DNA of 64,000 nucleotides from Apoda limacodes (lineage: Eukaryota > Arthropoda > Insecta > Lepidoptera > Limacodidae), in contig OX291544.1 of NCBI GenBank assembly GCA_946406115.1, forward strand, positions 2,666,001 through 2,730,000, written 5' to 3'. Within the stretch, counting starts at the first letter, position 1, and the number at the start of each line of letters is the position of its first letter. Both the position numbers and the translations under genes were made by a program. The notes beneath the pieces were generated by a model, which made no database searches, was not told the origin of the DNA, and saw nothing but the letters and a program-made list of their open reading frames with translations. This document shows positions 40,951-52,615 of this stretch, one piece after another.

Positions 40951-41603
40951 TTATACCATTACTTATATTTTTTGGGTTCTAGGGAATAGCCACAAACCCT
41001 AATCTACAGGTACCATAATATTTTTAATAACTGTGATTAGATTAACCATGCTGGTTATTTTCCTCTATACGACGGGATCGTCAATTTCGCCACATTGAAC
41101 ATAATTTTCAAGATCTTCAAAAGCCAGCGAAGGTTTTGATTTGCTGGACTGGATCACGGTATGAATAATTTGTGAAAATATATGTGAAGTTATTTATACC
41201 ATTTCACGAAAGTTATTCGTAAAACATTTGCGGTACAGTCGACGAGAAAATACAAAAGTTCGGTAAAAATTAAAATTGCTTGCGAAAATATAGAAAATCG
41301 TAACATTAAATTGTAAAAGGTGGTAGCATTATAAACTGTAATAAATTTAATTAACGGATTCACTAAAATCTTTATTTTATTTTCCCCTGGGAAAAAGATC
41401 CCGACAGTTTTGGAATAAATTATTGCCATTATGTTTATAAATGCAAAATTTTAACTATATCTGCAACACCATATAAATTTCGCATTCATATATTAAAGGT
41501 AATCTGAATCCGATTTTTCAATCTCACCTTGGATACTATAACAATAAAACAGTGTCATTCGATGACATCATCATTGGTGACTCGTCGATTCTGATATTAA
41601 TTT
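40951..41603. other. Non-coding stretch
   Basis: AT-rich. The 79-aa minus-strand ORF at 41429-41190 is hydrophobic and unrecognised. Confidence 0.45.
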
Positions 41604-41679
41604 GCTCTAAGTGTACGCATATGCTCTAAGTGTACGCATATACTTTAAGTGTACGCATATGCTCTAAGTGTACGCATAT
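41604..41679 (+). repeat. 19-bp tandem repeat, 4 copies
   Basis: Units of GCTCTAAGTGTACGCATAT; the third begins ACTTTAAG. Confidence 0.92.
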
Positions 41680-42018
41680 GCAAACATTTATTCATTAAGA
41701 ACTTTTATTATTGATAAAAAGTTAATTTAAAAAATATAATAAGAACTGTAGCATGTGATAGTAAAAAAAAAACGCCATCTTTGTATTGTTTTGTTAGGAA
41801 AAAGCTGAGATCCGGTGAGAAATGCTGCAATTTGTTTAAAAATAATGGCTTTTCAATACAAACTGCCCGCGCTATGAATTATCAAGATAAAGTTTGCAAG
41901 TACAAAGAGATAGGCTACAGTTCTGTTATTTTCAAGATATTTTATAATCTAAAGTAAAAAAGAAGCGATCCTATGAGGAGCCGAAAATCTCGATTCAATA
42001 TCTACTCAATAAAAATAT
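41680..42018. other. Non-coding stretch
   Basis: No feature recognised. Confidence 0.5.
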
Positions 42019-42870
42019 AGAGTACTGCTGCCATCTCTGGGTGGGTGTACCCGGATACCAGCTTGGTCCTTTTGACTCGGTTCAGCGGCGGGCTGTTAAA
42101 ATCGTCGGCGGCCCCAAACTCACAAGCCGTATCGAACCCTTACGTCTAAGGAGAAACTTTGCCTACCCGTGTGTGTTCTACCGCTTGTATAATAGGATGT
42201 GTTCTGAGGAATTGTTTTAAATGATGCCCATGGCTACTTTTACACCTTAGAACCTAAATGGTCACGTACAGTCATCATCATCATCATCTCAGCCGCAAGA
42301 AGTCCACTGCTGAACAAAGGCCTCCCCCATAGATTTCCAAAAGAAACGGTTGGAAGCGGCCTGCATCCAGCGTCTTCCTGCGGCCTTCGCTATGTCATCT
42401 GACCACCTTGTGGGCCGTCTTGCGACGCTGCGTTTGTCAGTCCATGGCCTCCATTCGAGAACTTTTCGGGCCCATCGACCATCAGTTCTACGTACTGTGT
42501 GCCCTGCCCACTGCCACTTCAACATGCTAATGCGCTAGGCTATGTCGGTGACTTTCGTTCGTCTACGGATCTCCTCATTTGTGATTCGATCTCGTAGAGA
42601 AACCCCGAGCATAGCCCTCTCCATAGCTCGTTGTGTGACTTTGAGCTTACTTGTAACACGTACAGTGCAGTTTCAGAACATCCTCCCGCGAACACTTAGG
42701 TTGTGGAATACTACACTAGGGGGTCCTTCAAGAAATAATTTATGAAATTTTGTAAGGGTCAGCAACGCGCTAGTTATGCCCCAGGTTTTGCAAACTTCCA
42801 TAGGCTGGGGTAACAGCTTACCACCAGGCGGACCGCCAGCTTGTTTGCGACCTCAGAGGTATAAAAAATA
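42019..42870 (+). mobile_element. LINE A copy 4, split by a nested RTE-type insertion
   Basis: The left part (42019-42272) matches copy 1 from EYCCHLW through VFYRLYNRMCSEELF, with a premature stop at that point. The right part (42657-42870) resumes at GTACAGTGCAGTTTCAGAAC and continues through LPRTLRLWN to the 3' UTR (ACCAGGCGGACCGCCAGCTT) and the GGTATAAAAAA end. The 384-bp interruption is flanked by a 10-bp duplication, CACGTACAGT. Confidence 0.88.
42273..42656 (-). mobile_element. RTE-type LINE 3' fragment nested in LINE A
   Basis: The minus-strand frame (42525-42289) reads MLKWQWAGHTVRRTDGRW, KVLEWRPWTDKRSVARRPTR, WMQAASNRFFWKSMGEAF and VQQWTSCG, the very C-terminus of an RTE-like RT ORF common in insect genomes. 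Its 3' end carries an ATG/CAT triplet tail at 42273-42287. CACGTACAGT at 42263-42272 and 42657-42666 is the target-site duplication. 5' truncated. Confidence 0.88.
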
Positions 42871-43070
42871 CATTAATAATTTTAGAAGAAACCCTTAATA
42901 TTTTACTTACTTTAAATAGAATATTGTTATAAAAATAATAATGAAATGCTATTCGTTACGTAAATAAGCGCATCATTTAAAAATAAAATTAATCGGACCG
43001 ATTTATCTATTTTTTTAAATCTTTATAAAAGTCCGATTGAAGTTTTAGTCGTATTCTCAAAGTACTTGCC
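42871..43070. other. Non-coding spacer
   Basis: AT-rich, with no feature recognised. Confidence 0.5.
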
Positions 43071-43245
43071 AGCCTTCATACGTCTCCACTGCTGGGGCAC
43101 GGCCTAACCTCTTAGGCGAGGGTGATTGTACCATAATCCACACGCGGGCCCAGTGCGGATTGTGGACTTCACATACGTCATTTTTTTTTTCTTGACGTAT
43201 GCAGGTTTCCTTACGATGTTTTCCTTCACCGAAAAGCCAGTGGTG
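43071..43245 (+). repeat. Dispersed repeat R5, copy 3
   Basis: CAGCCTTCATACGTCTCCAC, CACGCGGGCCCAGTGCGGAT, ATGCAGGTTTCCTTACGATG and TTCACCGAAAAGCCAGTGG: the most complete of the three R5 copies. Confidence 0.7.
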
Positions 43246-43861
43246 TGAATAAATTTCAAAGTATATACACTAAATATCGTAATCGGTTTGATTCAAATCT
43301 GATGACTCCGTCAAGAACCAGAACCGCAAAATACATTGTATATTACAAAAAGAATCAAAAGGCTTGCTTTGTTGTCAATATGATGTTTCGTTGTTGTGTA
43401 GGAATCCGATAGGCGGGTTATTTGTATATTCTGTGATTTATGTATCGATTGACATGTGCACAGTATTTATGTTGGTTTACGGCCCAGCCGATAAAAAAAA
43501 CATGCAATTGCACCCCTCTTGCACCCCCTTTGCTTTAAACATGTGATTTATATACACAAAAAAATACGTCAAAGTATTGAGTCGGTTTCGTTTAAACGTT
43601 TTTTAACAAATTCATAGCACGTTTCAACACGTTTTCATTAGCTACACCTAACTATAATGTAGTATGTAAACAAATATTAGAAGTCGAATTCAACTATCTT
43701 CATATTGTCGAATCATATTTGAAACTATGCGAATATATTAAATATCGGGGACATGCCGGTGACAATACATTAAATTGGTTCCATCGAGCTGATCTGATGG
43801 AACCAGGAGGTAGATAGTGAAACTAATCGATAAAGACACTTAAGTCAGACATCGATGTTAT
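43246..43861. other. Non-coding stretch
   Basis: No gene or element recognised. The 60-aa ORF at 43364-43546 shows no family features. Confidence 0.45.
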
Positions 43862-46075
43862 TTTCAGTCACAGGGTTCTACTCGTATGCAAAAGGCGAGG
43901 AACAGTTAACTTCACGCCTAGGTATCTGTACAGCTACATGGTTCTGTACAAAAGTGAGGAACAGTCTTAGTCGTGCTAAGTTATCTTAAAGTGATCGGCG
44001 ACTTTTTGTCGACGTCTTAGTCGGCGGCTTCATGTTGTTGAATTTTGGAAAACTTTGTTGGCGACATGTCGGTGGCTTGTGTTAAATATTAGCAAATCAC
44101 TACAGCTTGAGTGTTGCCGAACAACTCAAAACGCGTACATAAGCCTGAGGAACAGTTTTAGTCGTGCTTAGGTATCTATACAGCTAGAGAGTTATGTGCA
44201 TGAGTTTGAAAAACAGTCTAAGTTGTGTTTAGATATATAAACAGTTACAGGGTTCTAGGCAAAAGATGAGGAACAATTTAAGTCGTGTTTAGGTATATAT
44301 ACAGTAACAGGGTTCTGTGCAGAAGTTGAGAAACAGTCTCAGTCATGCTTAGGTATCTATACAGCTACAGGGTTCTAGGCATAAGGTGAGGCACAGTCTA
44401 AGTCGTGCTTAGGTATCTATACAGCTACCGGGTTCTAGGCAAAAGGTGAGGAACAGTCTAAGTCGTGTTTAGGTATATATACAGATACAGGATTCTGTGC
44501 AGAAGGTGAGAAACAGTCTAAGTCGTGCTTAGGTATCTATACAGCTAGAGGGTTATGTGCAAAAGGTGAGGAACAGTCTAAGTCGTGTTTAAGTATATAT
44601 ACAGTTACAGGGTTCTAGGCAATAGGTCAGGAACAGTATAAGTCGTGCTAAGGTACAGCTAGAGAGTTATGTGCAAAATGTAAGGATCAGTCTCAGTCGT
44701 GCTTAGGTGTCTATACAGCTACAGGGTTCTAGGCAAAATGTGAAGAACATTCTAAGTCGTGTTTAGGTATATACTCAGTTACAGAGTTCTAGGCAATAGG
44801 TCAGGAACAGTCTATGTCGTGCTAAGGTATCTATACAGCTAGAGAGTTATGTGCAAAATGTGAGGATCAGTCTCAGTCGTGCTTAGGTGTCTATCCAGCT
44901 ACAGGGTTCTAGGCAAAAGGTGAAGAACATTCTAAGTCGTGTTTAGGTATATATACAGTTACAGGGTTCTGTGCAGAAGGTGAGAAACAGACTAAGTCGT
45001 GCTTAGGTATCTATACAGTTACAGGGTTCTAGGCAAAAGGTGAGGAACAGTCTAAGTCGTGCTGAGGTATCTATACAGCTACAGGGTTTTTGCAAATGGT
45101 GAGGAACAGTCTAAGTCGTGTTTAGGTATATATACAGTTACAGGGTTCTGTGCAGAAGGTGAGAAACAGTCTCAGTCGTGCTTCGGTATCTATACAGCTA
45201 CAGGGTTCTAGCCAAAAGGTGAGGAACAGTCTAAGTCGTGTTTAGGTATATATACAGTTACAGGGTTCTGTACAGAAGGTGAGAAACAGTCTAAGTCGTG
45301 CTTAGGTATCTATACAACTAAAGGGTTGTAGGCATAAGGTGAGGAACAGTCAAGTCGTGTTTAGGTATACATACAGTTACAGGGTTCTGTGCAAAAGTGA
45401 GGAACAGTCTTAGTCGTGCTTAGGTATCTAAACAGCTAGAGGGTTATAAGCAAAAGGTGAGGAACAGTCTAAGTCGTGCTTAGGTATCTATACAGCTACA
45501 AGATTCTGTACAGAAGGTGAGAAACAGTCAAAGTCGTGCTTAGGTATCTATACAGCTAAAGGGTTCTAGGCAAAAGGTGAGGAACAGTCTAAGTCGTGTT
45601 TAGGTATACATACAGTTCCAGGGTTCTGTGCAAAAGTCTTGGTCGTGCTTAGGTATCTATACAGCTAGAGGGTTATGTGCAAAAGGTGAGAAACAGTCAA
45701 AGTCGTGCTTAGGTATCTATATAGCTACAGGGTTCTGTGCAAAAGTTGAGGAACAGTCTAAGTCGTGCTTAGGTATCTATACAGCTACAAGATTCTGTAC
45801 AGAAGGTGAGAAACAGTCTAAGTCGTGCTTAGGTATCTATACAGCTAAAGGGTTCTAGACAAAAGGTGAGGAACAGTCTAAGTCGTGTTTAGGTATACAT
45901 ACAGCTACAAGATTCTGTGCAAAAGGTGAGAAACAGTCAAAGTCGTGCTTAGGTTACGTTACAGCTACAGGGTTTATGCAAAAAATTAGGAACAGTCTAA
46001 GTCGAACTTAGATGTCTTCATAGATAAAGGGTTCTGTGCAAAATGTTAAGAATAGTCTTAGTCATGCTTTGGTAT
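43862..46075 (+). repeat. 60-bp tandem array, about 32 units plus diverged edge units
   Basis: Core array 44139-46075: units built from AAGTCGTGCTTAGGTATCTA, TACAGCTACAGGGTTCTGTG and GTGAGGAACAGTCT. Many units alternate between a GTGCTT...ATCTATACAGCTA type and a GTGTTT...ATATATACAGTTA type, so part of the array has a 120-bp dimer period. Two diverged units at 43862-43985 are cut off by about 150 bp of unrelated sequence (43990-44138). The 76-aa ORF at 45628-45858 is an array artefact. Confidence 0.92.
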
Positions 46076-46262
46076 TTTTATTCTTATGTTATAGAACCAG
46101 ATAAAGAATCCAAGTAGCTTGTTTAAGTTACTTGGTTTCTAATTATGTTAAAATAATATTAATGCTACAGACAACATTAAGCTTCACTTCAAAGTTTTGT
46201 CCACTAACTGTGGCCCGCCGATTCTCTCGCGGTGAAACCTGTTGTCGAGTAATATAAAAAAA
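46076..46262. other. Non-coding spacer
   Basis: No feature recognised. Confidence 0.5.
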
Positions 46263-46620
46263 ACCGGCCAAGTCGGACTCGCGCACCGAGGGTTCCGTAC
46301 AAACCTGTATGTAAAATTATTAAAAATATTTTTATTTTATGATGTAACTAAAAATTTACGTTTTTCGCAACTTCAAGGTTCTCAGTTCACGGGTTCACGA
46401 AAATTTGTGGCATAAACGGCTGTATCTTTTGATTGCGTTGGCTTAGAAGTTTGATTTTTTCACAGCTCTAAGGGACATTAGATTTGAGTATTACATATAA
46501 ATTTTAGCTTGATACCTTCACGCGTTCCTGAGAAATAGGGTCTTGACAGACGGACGGTCGGACAACAAAGTGATCCTATAAGGGTTCCGTTTTTTTTCCT
46601 TTCGAAGTATAGAACCCTAA
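46263..46620 (+). repeat. Dispersed R1-related repeat, complete copy
   Basis: Starts GGCCAAGTCGGACTCGCGCA, contains GGGTTCCGTACAAACC, ACGCGTTCCTGAGAAATAGG and GTCTTGACAGACGGACGG, and closes with the phrase TATAGAACCCTAAAA. This is the same variant as the opposed pair at 6950-7866. Confidence 0.75.
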
Positions 46621-46869
46621 AATGTTATTTGTTAATGCATTGATCGAGTTATACGTGACTGAGCCACAAACATCCGAACACTGTCTGTCTCAAACTTCCA
46701 CAATATAAGTGGGATTACTACTAAATTACATTTCGCTAATTCCTTTCAACAATGAGCTCGTGTTTTCTCGAGTCTTATGCTAATGTTGCTGTCAAACTGA
46801 AGCACAGGTATTAGCAGGAAATTTTGGTAGGAATTAAACGCTTTAGTAAATGACTAGTTTTTGTCCACG
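46621..46869. other. Non-coding spacer
   Basis: No feature recognised. Confidence 0.5.
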
Positions 46870-47120
46870 GCTCCATCCGTACTTAATTTGGTTATCATAT
46901 TCATAACCTAGACAAAAAAACTTATCTCTGCAGGGTATGCGATCAAGAAAATACTATAACAGTTGAACTATGTTGGTTTTGTACTACAAATCTTATTGTG
47001 AGGTAGCGCTGCTGATGGAAAAAATATTTATGTTACAAAAACGGGGTATTCGTGCTATTTACAAATTAGGATCTATAATATCTCTTAGGATTAGGAAATA
47101 ATTTAATTATAACATCACAT
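46870..47120 (+). mobile_element. LINE B fragment, strongly decayed
   Basis: LISAGYAIKKIL, then in other frames IFMLQKRGIRAIYKLGS and IISLR match the LINE B segment at 36520-36400. Stops and frame changes every 20-40 codons. Confidence 0.65.
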
Positions 47121-47994
47121 TACTTTGAATACAGAATGAAACTCTTTAATAAGTTCATAAAAATATTGATAATTTTAGCAAGAAAATATACTGCATCGCA
47201 TACGTAAACTGAATAAAAATAACAGAAACAGTATTTTAGTGTTTTCAAATACATTTTTAGATGTATTCATTGAAAAAAATATTGTTGTGAGTTGATTATT
47301 AGTATTATGATTTCCGCGTGTACATTTGCGTTACTCACACACTATGAAAACTGAATATATTAAAAATAATACAAAATATTTATGTTTTACAAAGTATTTT
47401 GTTGACAAGGAGCTTTTTTGTGAATAGTGTATATTTTTAATGTTGTGATAGTTTAAGTTATATAAGTGTATATAAGACTTCGGTTCCTGAAATTTTTTTT
47501 AACAATTTCATGTATTCAATATGCTTTTTTATTCTATACTTATACACTAACAGAATCTTTTTCGTCTACGATTTTCAGATTTCCGCAATTCGCTGTTAAT
47601 TCATTTTTAATGAGGTATTCAAAAGGTTTGACACAAAATATTGCCATATACGAGTTATCTAACAAATATCAAAATCAAATATAGCTAAAGTGGTTTACCG
47701 ATAATGCCTTTAAGATAAAATATCAGACCTAAGCAAATATACACATAAGTATGAAAGTATAGTGTGTGCGCATATAGAAATACAATCACTATCGCGCTAA
47801 GACCCGGGCCTGCGTCTTAATTAGGGGTAGGCTACAAAAGGTGTTGTTTTTGGCTTCGTTACAACCATGCCTTTAACTGCACGTGCGGGTTTGTTCTGCC
47901 TTTGACAGAGAACATTTCTATGTCTTTTGACATTTTTGACGCTTTGTGGACCTTAGGAAAGAACATGTAGTTTAAAGAGGTAAGAGATACGTTC
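47121..47994. other. Non-coding stretch
   Basis: AT-rich. The 72-aa ORF (47466-47684) is unrecognised. 47790-47950 is slightly GC-richer without a clear exon. Confidence 0.4.
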
Positions 47995-48280
47995 AAAATT
48001 TAGGAGAACTAAAGTCACCGACATAGCTCAAAGAAAAAACAAATTAAGTGGCAGTAGGCAGGTCGTATCTGTCGCAGAACTGATATCCGATGGTGCAGAC
48101 GTTTACTAGAGTGGAAACCACGTATTGGTAAGCGCAGTGCGGTTCGACCCAAGGCCACGTAGACTAAAATCTAAAAAAAGGTAACCGGAAGATACGGACT
48201 GAGAAAGACAGAGGATCGAGTATGGTGGCGTTCTTTGGGAAAGGCCTATATTCATAGTGGACTGTCACAGGCTGATTAAT
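47995..48280 (+). mobile_element. RTE-type LINE C-terminal fragment
   Basis: TKVTDIAQRKNKLSGSRQV, GNHVLVSAVRFDPRPR and ERQRIEYGGV (three frames) correspond to the DIAQRI-LKW-WAGH, KRSVGRPxxRW and RVxWRxxGEAY stretch of RTE ORF ends, as seen in minus orientation at 42525-42289. Broken by stops. Confidence 0.6.
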
Positions 48281-48405
48281 TGTTCTTTATATACCACTAA
48301 AATGACAATCAAGCCACTGCAAACTACTCATAAAAGGCCTACGCCTAATTTAAATGTGTGTGTTTTTGATTAAACTATTGAAAAAGTGACTGAAATAACC
48401 TTTCT

Positions 48406-48625
48406 GCTGCTTACCACGGGTATGTTGGTGAGGTGGTCGCTCTTACTGCTTACCACAGGTATGTTGGTGAGGCGGCTGCTCTCACTGCTTACCACGGGTA
48501 TGTTGGTGAGGTGGTCGCTCTCACTGCTTGCCACAGGTATGTTTGTGAGGCGGCTGCTCTCACTGCTTACCACGGGTATGTTGGTGAGGTGGTCGCTCTC
48601 ACTGCTTACCACGGGAATGTTTGGG
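48406..48625 (+). repeat. 39-bp tandem array, about 5.7 copies, alternating dimer
   Basis: Units begin CTGCTTACCACGGGTATG and alternate between GAGGTGGTCGCTC and GAGGCGGCTGCTC, giving a 78-bp dimer period. All frames are open across it; the ORFs are artefacts. Confidence 0.92.
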
Positions 48626-50249
48626 AAGGTATGTTGCCTCAGTTTTGAGATATGGACTTTTACTCTACCGATTGAATTCTAACGATATAAGTAAAGTTTT
48701 TGTGAAATGCATCACAGCTATATATGGAGCCAATCCAATTGAATCATGAAGACCATTATTTAAAAAAATAATAATAATGACCTTAAAAGGATTTTGTTTT
48801 TTTGAAATTGGAATGTTTGTAAAAAAATACCCCAGTTTGTTTAGTAATAATCATAAAGATCACGAAACAGTTTTATTTTCTCGAGATTCAACAAGAGTCA
48901 GGTTCTCAGGTAGATACGCCTATTGATTTAAAAAAAATCCATTTTTTATAATTTTTAAAGTTTGTTTTACGTACTAAAAATTCAATTATACTGTGAGCAA
49001 TTACCTTTATAACCCCTCTTAAAATAGAATGATATTTTTTTTTAAATGCATACTATATAAGTACCTAGAGAGATATAGGCGAGCGTATTACAATCAAATT
49101 CAGTAAAAATGTAAGGTCTATAGTAGTAGGTAGACAGTTACATGAGACGAAAGAAGTGTGGCGGGATTTAAGCAAGTAGAAGTATTTAGTCTCTGCCAAA
49201 CCCTTTGTAAAATATGCGTGATCCTATCTATGAATGTCCTTATATATTTAGTGTTAATAGCTTACAATGTAAAAACAAATTGCGCGCCCATCTCTTTTCT
49301 TCTCTTCTTGTAAGTTTTGACCTTGAGTTCTAAAATTTATATTATATAATTTGTTTATTATAATTAGTAGAAATTTTAATACAACCAACGGAAATAATTT
49401 TGAACAATATTGGTTGAGTTTTATCAGATATCACCAATTATTTCTACGGTCTAATATTTTCCGCCAAATTGAAAGTCTTTTTTGATGAATCTGTCCTTTG
49501 ATGAAGTTGTGACTTTACCCACGGTATGGCGCAAAGTGGCCAGCCCCGCGCCCCGCGCGCCGCGCCGGTCTGTCAGCAGCGAAATAATTTCGACCGAGCA
49601 AGAAATTATTTTTCAACCACTATTTCGTATTATACTAACACGACTTTGACTTCTTTCTTGCAAATACTGTAGCGCAGCTAATAACCGCAAGTTGAATTTC
49701 ATGCTTTTCCTATGGCATGACTGTAACTAAATTTCGAATCCAAAGTATAAAATAAATAATACCAATACCAATACATTATCATATATGCAGCTATTTTGTT
49801 CAATTGCATTGTAACAGTACCACGTGAGAAGGCTGCGATCTGCTGACGTTTCCCTCCATTTACTGCGACAAATGGCGTCGATCCGCTCTTGGGATTTAGA
49901 TGTAGCAAACTGAACAGACGAACTGCAGTGAATGGCTCAAGTTTATAATTCTAATTATATAATTTATTACAGTGCAACGCTTTACTACTTTTGTATAGCT
50001 TTAGCTACCTAGAGGTAAACCATTTTAATTCAAATTCATTTTAGCTTTAAAATCTGATAAAATCCAGCGTCATACCAGCGTGTCATCCGGTCCTGTTTAG
50101 ATTTAGCTTCAGACGTTCCAATAGATAGATGCTATTAAAAATAGTGTTAGGATAATGTATGTTTATTTATATTGTATTTCTTAACACTATGAAGATATTT
50201 GTATTTCTGAGATTGATGTAAATACTAGTAATGTTTAGTTCACTAGGAG
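48626..50249. other. Non-coding stretch with a GC-rich patch
   Basis: 49535-49585 is strikingly GC rich (CCCCGCGCCCCGCGCGCCGC) and may be a promoter or a G-quadruplex-prone site on the minus strand. 49800-49910 contains a repeat-like phrase (CGTTTCCCTCCATTTACTGC). No gene was recognised. Confidence 0.4.
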
Positions 50250-50404
50250 TTGTTTGCGAAGTTCGTAACGATATCGTATTCCCATAGCAAAGATGTAGTT
50301 GGTATTTTAATTAATTGGCCAGACATGTGCCTCGATAGCTCGGTTAGTAGAGCACTTACAAGGACTGTATAGATTGTTGCGAGTTCAAGTCCTGGCTCGA
50401 GGAC
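50250..50404 (+). mobile_element. SINE-like repeat with tRNA-like sequence, copy 1
   Basis: 50329-50402 resembles a tRNA: an A-box-like TAGCTCGGTTAGTAGAGC, a B-box-like GAGTTCAAGTCC and a six-base acceptor-like pairing CCTCGA/TCGAGG. The anticodon stem is mispaired and the expected T before the anticodon is missing. Flanking sequence on the 5' side (CGTAACGATATCG...GGCCAGACATGTGC) is shared with copy 2 at 51826, so this is a dispersed tRNA-derived repeat and not a tRNA gene. Confidence 0.6.
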
Positions 50405-51047
50405 AATATTTTGACTGCAACTTTGATAAGAAAATATTTATGTACATTTATGAGGGTACATCATAGATATGGCATGTGTGATATATTTTCTTTTATAACT
50501 AACTAAAAAAAATAACTCTTGAGGGAATCATAAACAAAGAAAAAATATTTGTAAATTATTTATATTAACGCTCGTGCCATGGGGACCTAGCGCTTACAAT
50601 ATTTGTAAAGGGCTTGCTCCCAAATTAGTAGTAGCTGCGGGCGCGTGACAAGAGAGCTGGCTCTTTCTTCGCTCAGATAATTAGCATCTACATCTATTTA
50701 TCTACATCTCTATCCAGTGAGGAAATGCAGCCAGCATGCTTGCCATCCTATGACGTAGGCAGACACTTTTTGAATACTAGTTTTTTTTCATTTATTTCTA
50801 ATTATTAAACACGTGAAGTTTTGTTTTTTTTTAATTTAAATTGATATTATTTTTATATACTTATTATTTATATGAGTTATACTATGAGTTGTACTAGAAT
50901 TTCTATGTATGTATATTGTATTTCTTAGTTCTATGAAGATTTGTGTGTTTGTAAGATTGATGTACAAGTATACTTAACATGTGGGCTGCACTGAAAAATT
51001 TGCGTAACTCATTTATAATACAATGTACAAGTAAAGTAATATATATA
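50405..51047. other. Non-coding stretch
   Basis: 50915-50985 repeats wording from 50165-50235 (TTGTATTTCTTA, CTATGAAGAT, AGATTGATGTA), so part of this is a second copy of an unnamed repeat. No gene. Confidence 0.45.
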
Positions 51048-51740
51048 TACTGCTTTTCAAAGTATTCTCCATTTTTGAAAACATGAGGACCATTGGTCTA
51101 ATGGCATGTTTTTCACATGCTGGTTGAAAGCTATCACGGCCTCTTCCAGCCCCGTAATTGTCATACCACTCATCAAATCTTTAATTTTTGGGATAATAAA
51201 GAAATCGCATGTTGCCAGGTCTGGACTATGGGCGTTTTTTGGCGTTTTTTTGCCGCTGACACTGGGCAAACAAATGGTGGTGTACCACTCAGCATTAACA
51301 TTGTTTTGTTTTTCAAGTGGCATCTTGCAGACAGGACCATTTGCCTACGTTTGTCGCCTGCCACAATTTTGTTGGTTTGCTGTCACTTTCGAACACCCAT
51401 AAGACTATTGCTTTCTTTCCGACATGTAACAATATATCCATGTTTCATCTCCTTTCCCAATGTCATTCACAGCATTTGAACGTTCGTGATCGTACTTTAA
51501 CAACTTTTTTTAAACTTATCGACACGAATCCGTTTTTGTTTTGGAATGAGTTCAGTTCAGGAATCCAGCGGCAACAAGGTTTTCTAACTTTGAAATATTT
51601 ATGTAAGATTTTTTTGAATTTGGTTCCTACTAATCCCCAAATCTCCTCATAGGTAAAACGCCGGTTTGTTTCAATTAGTTGCCTGACAGTAGCCACAATT
51701 TCCTCAGTGATAGCAGTTGAGGCGGCCCTTCACGAATTTT
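51048..51740 (-). pseudogene. Mariner-family transposase pseudogene
   Basis: The minus-strand frames carry, in order, YEEIWGLVGTKFKKILHKYF with CCRWIPELN (helix-turn-helix end, 51696-51570), GDETWIYCY (first catalytic Asp, about 51430), NAEWYTTICLP (about 51290), SPDLATCDFFI (third catalytic region, about 51220) and FNQHVKNMPLDQWSSCFQKW (C-terminus). These are mariner/SETMAR-type transposase motifs. The expected HDN motif between them is lost in shifted frames. Four or more frame changes; inactive. No terminal inverted repeats were found. Confidence 0.8.
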
Positions 51741-51825
51741 ATCATGTAGAGAAACATTCGAAATTCAAACATTTATTACTGGCCAAGTGCGAAGAACTTT
51801 CAGTGTACCCTATTTAAGTCACTAA

Positions 51826-51970
51826 GATGTGTCTGTGACGTTCGTAACGAGGGTATTTTCATGGCAAAGATGTAGGTGGGATTTTCATTGGCCAGACGTG
51901 TGCCTCGATAGCTCAATTGGTAGAGTACTTACACGGACTGTCTTTTTGAGCGTCAGTTAAAGCCCTGTCT
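51826..51970 (+). mobile_element. SINE-like repeat with tRNA-like sequence, copy 2
   Basis: TGCCTCGATAGCTCAATTGG matches copy 1, with TAGAGTACTTACACGGACTG next. The B box is eroded (GTCAGTTAAAGCCC). 5' flank shared with copy 1 (GTTCGTAACGAGGG, GGCAAAGATGTAGG). Confidence 0.6.
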
Positions 51971-52615
51971 ATTTTTTTATTCAGTAGAGTTTAGTCCGCT
52001 AATCGTTTGACGTTTTTTTAGTATCTATATCTGTCTCCATTAATCTATCCCCATGCCAAATTTTATCAACACCTGCTTAGGTTCTGCCAAATTCCTATCA
52101 TTTTTAAGTTGAAGTTTGATTTTTTATTCGGAATGAAACCCTTATTCGACTTACACACCTTATTTAAGTAGATGCGTTTTACTAAGGTTAAAGTGGATTA
52201 ATATTTGGCATTTTTGCTCTTATACAACTCACACTTCACTATGTAAAAGCCTTCACCAAGGATTCCCCCTATACCCTGACTACGCTGATTCGACTCATAC
52301 TTGACGTTTTTAATAAGCTTTGTACTTCCCTCCTCCTTATCATTTTGTCATGTAATTAATTGAATATATAGATAAATGATGGCCTTATCGTCCCTATAGA
52401 GCGAAAATTAACTAAGTGACACTTTCGACGAAACTGAGTTTTGGATATCACTTTGATCACATTTTTTCTTCATTTTTCTATCTTACCACCATTGATCTAG
52501 CTCAATTCTAGACCAAATCATAGACATTGTAAGGCGATGAAGAGTTCCTGTGTCTATGAGATCTTACACGCGTAACATAATGATTACGATGTTATGATGG
52601 TCCAGGTTGATCTCA
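51971..52615. other. Non-coding stretch
   Basis: No feature recognised. Confidence 0.5.

Noticed and set aside
45628..45858. 76-aa Cys-containing repeat protein
   Set aside because: An in-frame reading of the 60-bp array; neighbouring units contain stops or indels.
50329..50402. Functional tRNA gene
   Set aside because: The anticodon stem is mispaired, the base before the anticodon is not T, and the flanks are shared with a second degraded copy, so it is a dispersed tRNA-like repeat.
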